A stretch of DNA of 47,497 bases from Desulfobacteraceae bacterium (GTDB taxonomy: Bacteria > Desulfobacterota > Desulfobacteria > Desulfobacterales > Desulfosarcinaceae), in the NCBI GenBank assembly GCA_003599575.1, contig QZKV01000171.1:1-47497 (forward strand), written 5' to 3'. A model generated the notes under the pieces. It saw only the letters and a program-made list of their open reading frames with translations. It searched no databases and was not told the DNA's origin. Numbering within the stretch: position 1 is the first letter of the stretch; the number at the start of each line of letters is the position of its first letter. Shown here piece by piece: positions 22,558-30,507 of the stretch. A program made the translations under genes and the position numbers.

Positions 22558-24414
22558 TCAAAAGCCCGGCAGACCTGCAAAACCCCGCAGTTTCCAGTAG
22601 ATGCCGGCCAGCAAGATCAACACCACGTTGGAACAGATCCAGGCCAGCACACCCACGCGCAGAAAGTCCTTGGGCCCAAGGTATCCGCTGGCATAAACGA
22701 TGGCATTGGGCGGTGTGCCGATGATCAGGCAGTAGGCAAAAGAGGATGCCATCGCCGTGCCCATGGCGATAAAGGGCAGGAAGGTTGATCCCGGATGCAC
22801 CAGTCCGGCCACGTTGAGCACCACCGGGCCGACTGCCGCAGCGGCCGGTCCGTCCGCCATCAAATTGGTGATTACACCCGTCAGCCCGTTGGTGACCGCC
22901 ATCAGCGGCAATCCTGCGTTGATACCCAGCGGGGCGAGTACTTCCAGGGCCGAACGGGCCAGCCAGTAAGCCGCGCCGGTTTCATCCAAAATACGACCGA
23001 ACAGAATCGCGCCGGCATAGAGCCAGACCACCCCCCAGTCCACGCGATCCTGGTAGTCGCGCCAGGTGGTCACGCCGGCCAGCAGATAGGCGATCGCGCC
23101 GCCCACGGCCACCGTGCCGATCCCCAGGCGCACCGGGTAGATGCCCATGTCATAGAACGATTTTTCGGTGAACCAGCCGAAAACCATGACCACGAAAATC
23201 ACCAGGGCCCAAATCTGCTGGCGGCTCCAGCCGCCCATTTTGTCGATTTCGCCGCGCAACTGCTCCATGGCCGGGGCCAGGGAGTGGATCCGCGGTTTGA
23301 AACGCCAATTGACCAAAAGCCAGGTGAGCGGGATCATGACGAAGAGAAAGGGAAAACAGTAGGTCACCCACTGCATATAGCCGATATCGATGCCGAACAT
23401 GTCCTGCAGGTAGGTCATCATGATCACGTTGCGGGCGCCGCCGGAGGGGGCGCCCGGTCCGCCCATGTTGCAGGCCATGGCGATGCTGATCATCAGCATC
23501 TTGCCCAGTTCGGGATCCTCGGGAATTTCGCGGGTCAGACTGTTCTGATAGAGCAGCATGCCGATGGGCAGAAACATGGCCGCCAGGGCGTGATCCGAAA
23601 TAAAGGCGGCCAGGGGGGTGATGACCACGAAGAACATCAAGGTGATGTAGCGCACGTTGGGAACGGCCAGTTTGTTGAACATGGCCAGGCAGACGCGTTT
23701 GTCGACACCCGTTTTAACAAAGGCCGCGGCGAACATGAGGCTGCCCATGATGAACCAGACCGAATCGCTCCAGTAAAACATGGCCAGGGAATCGCGCCCC
23801 ACCACGCCGGTGGTGACGAGCACCAGGCCCATCACGAACGCCACGCCCGGCAGGGGCATGCATTCGGTCAGGAAGCAGCCCACCACGAAGACAGTCAGGG
23901 CGATGGCCACCTTTACATGCCAGCCGCCCTTGTCGGCGGCCTTGCGGTCCTGATCGGAAAGGGCATCGTAGGCGAGCTTGTCCTTGCGCAGAGCCATGCC
24001 CTCTTCCATCAATGCACGGAAGGTTGTATCGTCCAGCTGGGACCCCATGAACTGCACGGCGCGCTGGATATTTTTCTCGTTGGCCGAGGGGATGTTGTAC
24101 TTCTGGGCCCATTTAGCATCCCGCTTGAGGAAGCGGTCGCGGCTCATGGCACCCATGTTCATGTTCTGCTCCATGATGCGGGCGGCAACCAGTTGCCATT
24201 GCTCCACATCCGTAGCGGACTTGCCGAACAGTTTCTGGGTGAAAAAGTCGGTTACGGCGCGCGGCCCCACCTTGTACTCCGTGCCTACGTCCTGCATACC
24301 CTCGGGGGTCGGCATCAGCATGATCAAAAACATCAGGGCCACCGGAAAGATCATGATCTTCCAATTCACATACTTGTCGTAGCCGGTCACTTTTTTCTTC
24401 ACAGTGCTCGCCAT
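22558..24414 (-). CDS. DASS/SLC13-family anion symporter with large soluble loop
   Basis: The 618-residue protein has a first membrane helix (about 18-36), then about 130 soluble, mostly helical residues, then the DASS core: FVVGCFLTECMPLPGVA, FISDHALAAMFLPIGM, NMGGPGAPSGGARNVIMM, NLMADGPAAAAVGPVVL and IIGTPPNAIVYASGYLGP. Both signature half-repeats are intact (GGPGAPSGGARN and GTPPNAI). The family moves sulfate or carboxylates with sodium. The large loop after helix 1 is unusual: twice the size of that in the DASS at 17745-19400. The gene follows a dCache kinase by 17 bases and precedes a small membrane protein and a Yip1-like protein in one unit. Confidence 0.92.
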   Translation of the reverse strand: MASTVKKKVTGYDKYVNWKIMIFPVALMFLIMLMPTPEGMQDVGTEYKVGPRAVTDFFTQKLFGKSATDVEQWQLVAARIMEQNMNMGAMSRDRFLKRDAKWAQKYNIPSANEKNIQRAVQFMGSQLDDTTFRALMEEGMALRKDKLAYDALSDQDRKAADKGGWHVKVAIALTVFVVGCFLTECMPLPGVAFVMGLVLVTTGVVGRDSLAMFYWSDSVWFIMGSLMFAAAFVKTGVDKRVCLAMFNKLAVPNVRYITLMFFVVITPLAAFISDHALAAMFLPIGMLLYQNSLTREIPEDPELGKMLMISIAMACNMGGPGAPSGGARNVIMMTYLQDMFGIDIGYMQWVTYCFPFLFVMIPLTWLLVNWRFKPRIHSLAPAMEQLRGEIDKMGGWSRQQIWALVIFVVMVFGWFTEKSFYDMGIYPVRLGIGTVAVGGAIAYLLAGVTTWRDYQDRVDWGVVWLYAGAILFGRILDETGAAYWLARSALEVLAPLGINAGLPLMAVTNGLTGVITNLMADGPAAAAVGPVVLNVAGLVHPGSTFLPFIAMGTAMASSFAYCLIIGTPPNAIVYASGYLGPKDFLRVGVLAWICSNVVLILLAGIYWKLRGFAGLPGF

Positions 24415-24431
24415 TGCTCATTTACCTCACA

Positions 24432-26258
24432 TTACAGTTCTGGGTCCGAAGGCGGGTTTCCAGCCCGGCCACCATCAAGGGGGGCGTCGTCGCAAAGCCC
24501 CTCCCCGGGCGTATCGGCGGCCGGCAATTCAATGGTAAAGGTCGTTCCGATATCTTTCCGGCTGGCAACGGTCATCGCGCCGCCCATCTGATCGATCAGG
24601 CCGTAGCAAACCGACAGTCCCAGACCGGTTCCCTTGCCCACCGGCTTGGTGGTGAAAAACGGTGTAAAGATTTTATGGGTATCCGCAGGTTTGATGCCGG
24701 TGCCGTTGTCGGTTACCTGCACGGCCACTTTTCCGTCCGCCGTGGCCTGGGCGTTGACCGAGAGGCGGCCGCCGTCGACGCCGTGGCGTTCCAGAATGGC
24801 ATCCACGGCATTGTTGAGCAAATTCAACAGCACCTGTTGCAGCTGAGCGGCATCGGCATTGACGGTGGGCAAATCCTCCGCTAGGCGCTGTTGCACCTGA
24901 ATGCCGTGAACCGAGGCGTTTTTGGCCACCATGTGAATAACTTCGGGAATAAAGGACTGCAGGGACAGCAGTTCGATGCGCGGCGTACTTTGGCGTCCGA
25001 ATTTCAAAACAGACTGGGTGATATCGGCGCAGCGTGCGACCTGCTTTTTGATCTGGGCGAGACTTTCCTCGATTTCGGCCATCGTGGCGTCGGCCGGCAA
25101 TACCCCGGAGGCTTTCAGCTCCTCCAGATCCATTTCGATCAGGTAGTGCTCGCTCTTGATAATCTGCAGCGGGTTGTTGATTTCATGCGCCACACCGGCC
25201 GCCATCTGTCCGAGTTCGGCCAGGCGGCTGGCCCGGACCAGTTGCTCGTTGAGTTGGCGTTGATGCTGTTCGGCCGCCTCCATGCGCCGTAAAATGAGCC
25301 GCGTCAGCGAAACCGCCGAAAGGGTGATCGCGGCGCCGCCAACCGCCATGATCAGAATGATAAGGTATCCGGCCGCGCGCAATTCGGCAAATGCGTCGGC
25401 CACTTCCCGCCTCACGATCAATCGCCACTGACCGCCCTTGAGATTCAATGTGGAGTAAAGATACTTCAAGCCGGTTTCATCCCTTGTGATGAACGATTGC
25501 ACGGTGCCGTCACCGGGTGGGATCAGATGCCGGTCCGGAGAAGGCTCCATCAACCGGCCCCCGGATCGCCGGTCGGTTTGCAGAATGCCGTCCGCGCTCA
25601 TCACATACGCTTCACCGGTCCGGCCGATGCGGACCTTTTTCACCAGATCGTTGAAAAAGGGTGTATCGATGGTGGCCCGCAGGACCCAGCGACGGCCTCC
25701 CTCGTGCCGGGCGATAGCGATGATGAAGTGCGGTTCTTTGCGGAACCCCGGGAAGAAATTGCTGATGTAACTCGGCTTGACCATCACCTCCTGGAACCAC
25801 CCGGCATCTTTATAAATTCGACCGACCAGCGGGTATGCCCCGTGATACGCCACGTGCAATCCCTCATCATTGAAAACACCCAAGTCGGCAAATGCCGGCG
25901 ACCGGCGCTGCAGGATCGCCAGGATATGACCGAGCCGTTCGGTGTTGCGCAATTCCTCAAAGGGATGGGTGTCGAGAAGAAATTCCAGGTCGGCCTGGCG
26001 TTCGTGCAGAAACCGCTCGATCGTCAAGCCATGATCGGTCATGATGCGCTTCATGCTTTCAGCGGTGCTTTGTTCGACCGAAGTGGTGAAGTAGTAATAG
26101 CCGATGCCCAGGATCAGGACCAATGGCAGCAGCGGCAGCAGGATCATGCTGCCCAGGAGCATGTTTTTGACCCTTGCGTATTCGCGCCGGCTGTCGCCTC
26201 TCATCTGCATTCCCCAATGATGGTGTTCCAAGTGAAGCTGCTTCAGAGCAAACCCCAT
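24432..26258 (-). CDS. dCache sensor histidine kinase (DASS unit)
   Basis: The protein is 608 residues from ATG 26258; ATG 26210 or 26204 (GGGGA 6 bases before the latter) may be the real start. A membrane helix (LLGSMILLPLLPLVLILGIG) precedes an extracytoplasmic double-Cache domain with YHGAYPLVGRIY and YISNFFPGFRKEPH. A second membrane helix (about residue 300) follows, then HisKA with GVAHEINNPLQII and HATPase with NLLNNAV, DNGTGI and GKGTGLGLSV. All catalytic residues are present. It is paralogous to the kinases at 10620 and 26637. It is the first gene of the DASS/small protein/Yip1 unit and diverges from the kinase at 26637. The ligand is unknown, possibly a carboxylate. Confidence 0.92.
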   Translation of the reverse strand: MGFALKQLHLEHHHWGMQMRGDSRREYARVKNMLLGSMILLPLLPLVLILGIGYYYFTTSVEQSTAESMKRIMTDHGLTIERFLHERQADLEFLLDTHPFEELRNTERLGHILAILQRRSPAFADLGVFNDEGLHVAYHGAYPLVGRIYKDAGWFQEVMVKPSYISNFFPGFRKEPHFIIAIARHEGGRRWVLRATIDTPFFNDLVKKVRIGRTGEAYVMSADGILQTDRRSGGRLMEPSPDRHLIPPGDGTVQSFITRDETGLKYLYSTLNLKGGQWRLIVRREVADAFAELRAAGYLIILIMAVGGAAITLSAVSLTRLILRRMEAAEQHQRQLNEQLVRASRLAELGQMAAGVAHEINNPLQIIKSEHYLIEMDLEELKASGVLPADATMAEIEESLAQIKKQVARCADITQSVLKFGRQSTPRIELLSLQSFIPEVIHMVAKNASVHGIQVQQRLAEDLPTVNADAAQLQQVLLNLLNNAVDAILERHGVDGGRLSVNAQATADGKVAVQVTDNGTGIKPADTHKIFTPFFTTKPVGKGTGLGLSVCYGLIDQMGGAMTVASRKDIGTTFTIELPAADTPGEGLCDDAPLDGGRAGNPPSDPEL

Positions 26259-26566
26259 GCCACGCCTTCACTTGGGCCTTGACAGAAAAACTGGTTGTAT
26301 ATTTAAGCAATTGGAAATAAGGCCGCGCGGCCGTTGCGATGAACGGCCCTTGCCCTGTCAGTCTTTTTTACAGGGTGTAAAGCTTCAGCTGCGGCTGGGA
26401 AAGGTATGCATTGGTCTTAACGCAGCAGCGGCACGGGGATCGGGCTGCCGGGGGGCAATCCGGCCCAGATTCAGGGGCCTGATAATGTTATTGTTTCATC
26501 CCGTATGGGGCTTGTCCCGGGATGCCGCGTGGGAGCTGGCCCGGTCCGGGTATCCGGGTTGTATTT
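26259..26566. other. Divergent promoter region between two kinase genes
   Basis: This region separates a minus-strand and a plus-strand dCache kinase gene and so should hold promoters for both units. The open plus-strand frame from 26505 joins the kinase downstream but has no ribosome site and an unlikely composition, so I treat it as untranslated leader. Apart from the sigma-54-like site at 26567, nothing definite is visible. Confidence 0.4.
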
Positions 26567-26582
26567 TGGCTTGACTCATGCA
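26567..26582 (+). promoter_or_regulatory. Candidate sigma-54 promoter (TGGCTTG-N4-ATGCA)
   Basis: The sequence TGGCTTGACTCATGCA places GG and GC at the spacing of the -24/-12 consensus TGGCAYR-N4-TTGCW, with two mismatches. It lies 55 bases upstream of the ATG at 26637 of the plus-strand dCache kinase. A sigma-54 activator is encoded in the window (1003-2388), though nothing ties the two directly. Confidence 0.35.
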
Positions 26583-26636
26583 TGCTTACCGACGACCTTT
26601 ACCGTAAGCCAACCACCGTTTGATCGTGAAGTTGTT

Positions 26637-28304
26637 ATGAAAAGGAAATTGTACAACCGATTGCGCTGGCAGATCACCGGGTTGACTCTCGTGGTGGCCA
26701 TTGCCCCCCTGGTCCTGCTGGGCGGCGCCATTTACCACCAGTTTTCCAAAGCGCATGAAACCAGAATAATAGATCAAATCAAGATCCTGGCGAGCTCTCA
26801 AACCCATGCCGCGGAGGTTTTCCTGCGCGAACGCACCACGCTGCTGGCCATGTTGGTGGAAACCCACAGTTATGAGGATTTAAGCCGGCAGCAGGTACTG
26901 TCCAACCTGTTTACGGCGATGAACCTGCGCAGCGATATGCTCGGCCTCCTGGATCTGGGCATCATCAATGAAAAAGGGGATCATGTCGCTTACGTGGGAC
27001 CGTTCAATTTACGTGGGCTCAATTATGAACAACAGCCCTGGTTCAATGAGGTCATGGCCAAAGGCAAATACATCAGCGATGTCTACATGGGATACCGGCG
27101 GGTGCCCCATTTCATTATTGCTGTAAGGGGATTGAGCGGGCAGCGAAGTTGGATCCTGAGGGCCACCATCGACTCGGAGGTATTCAACCGGCTGGTGCGG
27201 ACGGCCCAATCCGGCCGCATGGGCGATGCCTTCATCATCAACGCAGAGGGTGTTTATCAGACCATGCCGCGATATCAAGGCAATGTGCTGGGCCAATCGG
27301 ATATTTCACCCATCCACTTCAGCCAGGGCAGCACCTCGGTGGAAAGGAAAACGGTCAACGGCGTGGTTCACTATTTTGCCGGCGCCTGGCTGCGCAATAA
27401 AAACTGGTTGCTGGTGATCCGCCAGCAGGCTGATGACGAAACCGGCGGGCTGATCCAGGCGCGCAACACCGAAATTCTGATCATCTCCCTGGGTGTCATC
27501 GCCATTGTGCTGACCACGGTTTTTACCTCCCACCGGGTGGTGCACCACCTGCAGGCCGCCAATCAGGAGATGGATGCCCTTAATGCCCAACTGATGCACT
27601 CGGATAAACTGGCCGCATTGGGCAAGATGGCCGCCGGCATTGCCCATGAAATCAACAATCCTCTGGCCGTGATCGGCGAAAAGGCCGGTTGGATGAAAGA
27701 CCTGCTCCAGGAGGAAGAGTTCCAGCAAAGTCCCAACCTGCGGGAATACTTGAACTCGGCCGAAAAGATCGAGGAGCATGTCGAGCGGGCCCGCAAGATC
27801 ACCCATAACATGCTGGGTTTCGCCCGGCGTATGGAACCGCGCCTGGACGATGTGGATGTCAACCACGTGCTGGACCAGACCCTCGCTCTGATGGCCAATC
27901 ACGCCCGTATCAACAATATCGATATCCGCAGGCACTATCACGCGGCATTGCCGGTCATTGCCAGCGATCAATCGCAATTACAGCAAGTGGTATTAAATCT
28001 GATCAACAACGCCATTGACGCCATCGGCACCAACGGGTACATCGAGGTGACCACAGTCCTGGAAAACAACCACATCGCCATCCACATCAAAGACGACGGT
28101 CCGGGTATCCCCAAGGAAAAACAGCGGCTCATTTTCGATCCCTTCTTTACAACCAAATCCAACGGGCACGGTACAGGGATGGGGCTTTCCATCAGCTACA
28201 GCATCATTCAGAAATTGGGCGGCACGATCAAGTTCCAGAGCGAACCCGGCCAGGGAACGACGTTCAGCATCTACCTTCCTGTCGTGATGCCGGAAAAAAA
28301 ATAG
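26637..28304 (+). CDS. dCache sensor histidine kinase
   Basis: From ATG 26637 the protein is 555 residues. The frame is open upstream to 26505, but residues before MKRKLYNRLRWQ look non-coding. A membrane helix (LTLVVAIAPLVLLGGAIY) is followed by a double-Cache domain with YVGPFNLRGLNY and YISDVYMGYRRVPH, a second membrane helix (ILIISLGVIAIVLTTVF), HisKA with GIAHEINNPLAVI, and HATPase with NLINNAIDAI, DDGPGI and GHGTGMGLSI. All catalytic motifs are complete. The Cache motifs are closest to those of the kinase at 10620. It has no adjacent receiver gene; the nearest are the REC domain of the hybrid kinase downstream and the single receivers at 17-20 kb. Confidence 0.93.
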   Translation: MKRKLYNRLRWQITGLTLVVAIAPLVLLGGAIYHQFSKAHETRIIDQIKILASSQTHAAEVFLRERTTLLAMLVETHSYEDLSRQQVLSNLFTAMNLRSDMLGLLDLGIINEKGDHVAYVGPFNLRGLNYEQQPWFNEVMAKGKYISDVYMGYRRVPHFIIAVRGLSGQRSWILRATIDSEVFNRLVRTAQSGRMGDAFIINAEGVYQTMPRYQGNVLGQSDISPIHFSQGSTSVERKTVNGVVHYFAGAWLRNKNWLLVIRQQADDETGGLIQARNTEILIISLGVIAIVLTTVFTSHRVVHHLQAANQEMDALNAQLMHSDKLAALGKMAAGIAHEINNPLAVIGEKAGWMKDLLQEEEFQQSPNLREYLNSAEKIEEHVERARKITHNMLGFARRMEPRLDDVDVNHVLDQTLALMANHARINNIDIRRHYHAALPVIASDQSQLQQVVLNLINNAIDAIGTNGYIEVTTVLENNHIAIHIKDDGPGIPKEKQRLIFDPFFTTKSNGHGTGMGLSISYSIIQKLGGTIKFQSEPGQGTTFSIYLPVVMPEKK

Positions 28305-28508
28305 CCGGCTGCCTCGTCCATCCCACATTCATTGTTCGATACCACCGCATTCGTATTATCGGCGGAGGCCGGACGGGCTCAGGCAGTTCCGATGGTAAGA
28401 TTCAGTTCCCCAGCGACGCCCGCTTTTTTCAAACCTTCCGCTGAACCATTTGAGCAACAGTCATCCGCTTTCGCATGCTGCCATTGAGTGTGAATTGCCG
28501 CCGGGAGC
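28305..28508. other. Intergenic region before the inverted-repeat element
   Basis: Together with 28594-28754 this forms a gap of about 450 bases between two kinase genes. No supported gene: the minus-strand frame 28379-28627 crosses the inverted repeat and lacks a ribosome site. The main content is the hairpin element at 28509-28593. Confidence 0.4.
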
Positions 28509-28593
28509 CCAGGGTAACCGCATTTGGAAATCAGCCTTGCGCTGGTCCCCGAGCGCCACCTTCCCGCGAAAAACTCAAATGCGGTTACCCTGG
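28509..28593. repeat. 85-base element with 18-bp perfect terminal inverted repeats
   Basis: CCAGGGTAACCGCATTTG at 28509-28526 pairs exactly with 28576-28593. Inside, GCGCT and AGCGC form a second short hairpin around GGTCCCCG, so the RNA or single-stranded DNA would fold as a nested cruciform. It is flanked on both sides by GCCGGGAG. It has no coding potential. It could be a miniature mobile element, a recombination site or a structured RNA. Confidence 0.65.
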
Positions 28594-28754
28594 CCGGGAG
28601 CCGCCGCCGTGTTGCGCACCTCTGCAATCTATGGTATTCGCAATATTATGATCAAATTGCGCCTGCACGAGCCCGATCTGTTCTGCTTTCCTCTTCCGCT
28701 CCTTGAGTCCTGCTGGGATGTATGTAGGGTGCTATTACGTAGAAGTTATCTTTC

Positions 28755-30473
28755 ATGCGTTGCACTTCATTCAACTTTCGCATGCATTCCGATCAGCGTG
28801 AAAAGGATTTAGCAGAGATGACCCAACCACATGCCGCTTCCGGTGCTTTTGAGGAACTGCATCATAAGGTAAAAGTTTTAACACAAGAAAAGGAACCCAC
28901 CCCGACCGCAGGAACTCAGGCCGTTTCCAAAGAGCCTGGTCTGCCGGACGCCCACCAGACCCTGCTGGAGATATTGGACAGAATTGAAGCGGTCATCTAT
29001 GCAGCGGATTTGCAAACGCGTGACATCATCTTCATGAACCATCACATGCGGGAGCTTTTTAAGGACGATGTATCCTCCCGGTCCTATTGGAACGCCTTTC
29101 AAGACCAGGAAGACCCATGCGTCAGCGGGTGCAGCGAACCCCTGCTGGACAAACACGGCCAACCGCAAGGCGTCCGCGTTTGGGAGGGCAAGACCAGTAT
29201 CAACAACCGCTGGTTTTTACATCATGAGTGTGCCGTGCGCTGGGTGGACGGTCGCCATGTGCGCCTCCACGTGGCCACCGACATCAGCGCCGTCAAGTCG
29301 TTGCAACTGGAGCGCATTCAGCACGAAACCCGCATGCGCCAGGCCCAAAAAATGGAAGCCATCGGGACCTTGGCCGGCGGCATAGCCCACGATTTCAATA
29401 ATATCCTCTCGGCCATCCTCGGCTATGCGGAATTGGCTCTGGATGATGCCAACCGCGGCCGGGCGACGCCGGATTATATCCGCCAAATTCTGCGTGCCGG
29501 GCACCGGGCCCGCGATCTGGTCCACCAAATCCTGACCTTCAGCCGCCAAACCGAGACCGCAGCCAAACCCGTCCAGGTTCAGCCGATCATCAAGGAGGCC
29601 TTGAAGTTGCTCAGGGCATCTTTGCCCTCAACCATCGACATCCAGGTCAACACCCGCAGCCAAGCCCTCGTGCTGGCCGATCCAATACAGATCCATCAGG
29701 TGATCATGAATTTGTGTACCAATGCCGGTCATGCCATGCGCAGCGGCGGGGGTGTTCTGAATGTGCTGCTGGAGGAACAAGAAATCGCCCCCGGATTTGC
29801 CCATCAATGTGCGGGCATGCCTCCAGGAAGTTACCTTAAACTGCAGGTCAGCGACACCGGGCATGGGATCGATCCGGGCATCATCGAGCGCATTTTTGAC
29901 CCGTACTTTACCACCAAAAAGATGGAAGAGGGTTCCGGTATGGGGCTGGCCGTGGTTCAGGGCATCGTGCGGGGCTGCGGCGGCGCCGTCACAGTGGAAA
30001 GCAAGGCGGGAGAAGGCGCGACATTCACTGTTTTTCTGCCGATCATGCAGCATGGCGGCAGCGAGGGTTCGGGATCACAAAAAATGGTTCCCCTGGGATG
30101 CGAACGCATTCTCTTTGTGGATGACGAAGCGCCCCTGGCCGAACTCGCCCAGGAGATGCTGTCGCGGTTAGGCTACCACGTCACCATCCGCACCTCCAGC
30201 ATTCAAGCCCTCTCGTGGTTCGAGCGCCATCCACATGATTTTGACCTGGTCATCACCGATCTTACCATGCCCCACATCACCGGTGACATTCTGTCCGAAA
30301 AGGTCAAGGCCATCCGGCCGGAAATCCCCATCATGATCTGCACGGGATACAGCCAGACCATTGCTGAGGATGCCATGAATCGGCTGGGTATCAGCGCCGT
30401 GATCATGAAGCCTCTGATCCGCAACAATTTAGCCGCCGCCATCCGGCAGGTCTTGGATCGGGTTGCCCGTTAG
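28755..30473 (+). CDS. Hybrid sensor histidine kinase with PAS-like domain and C-terminal receiver
   Basis: The protein is 572 residues from ATG 28755; ATG 28818 (AAGGA about 10 bases upstream, protein starting MTQPHAAS) may be the true start. There are no membrane helices, so it is cytoplasmic. A PAS-like domain (about 70-170; [16 protein letters not shown]) precedes HisKA with [17 protein letters not shown]. HATPase has [17 protein letters not shown] and GSGMGLAV. A receiver follows (about 450-570; VDDE, phosphoacceptor in VITDLTMP, lysine in IMKPL). A cysteine cluster in the PAS segment (CVSGCSEP) could bind a redox cofactor. It follows the dCache kinase by about 450 bases and may feed the relay network upstream. 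Confidence 0.92.
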   Translation: MRCTSFNFRMHSDQREKDLAEMTQPHAASGAFEELHHKVKVLTQEKEPTPTAGTQAVSKEPGLPDAHQTLLEILDRIEAVIYAADLQTRDIIFMNHHMRELFKDDVSSRSYWNAFQDQEDPCVSGCSEPLLDKHGQPQGVRVWEGKTSINNRWFLHHECAVRWVDGRHVRLHVATDISAVKSLQLERIQHETRMRQAQKMEAIGTLAGGIAHDFNNILSAILGYAELALDDANRGRATPDYIRQILRAGHRARDLVHQILTFSRQTETAAKPVQVQPIIKEALKLLRASLPSTIDIQVNTRSQALVLADPIQIHQVIMNLCTNAGHAMRSGGGVLNVLLEEQEIAPGFAHQCAGMPPGSYLKLQVSDTGHGIDPGIIERIFDPYFTTKKMEEGSGMGLAVVQGIVRGCGGAVTVESKAGEGATFTVFLPIMQHGGSEGSGSQKMVPLGCERILFVDDEAPLAELAQEMLSRLGYHVTIRTSSIQALSWFERHPHDFDLVITDLTMPHITGDILSEKVKAIRPEIPIMICTGYSQTIAEDAMNRLGISAVIMKPLIRNNLAAAIRQVLDRVAR

Positions 30474-30507
30474 CCCGCTTGCCTGTCGGCCGTTGGACAA
30501 CCGAAAA

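Noticed and set aside
22795..24591. A 598-codon open frame on the plus strand opposite the DASS gene
   Set aside because: Histidine- and glutamine-rich shadow of the GC-biased DASS gene on the other strand; the minus-strand frame has clear transporter motifs.
28379..28627. An 82-codon minus-strand frame across the inverted repeat
   Set aside because: It is read through both arms of the hairpin element and has no ribosome site, so it is better explained by the repeat.
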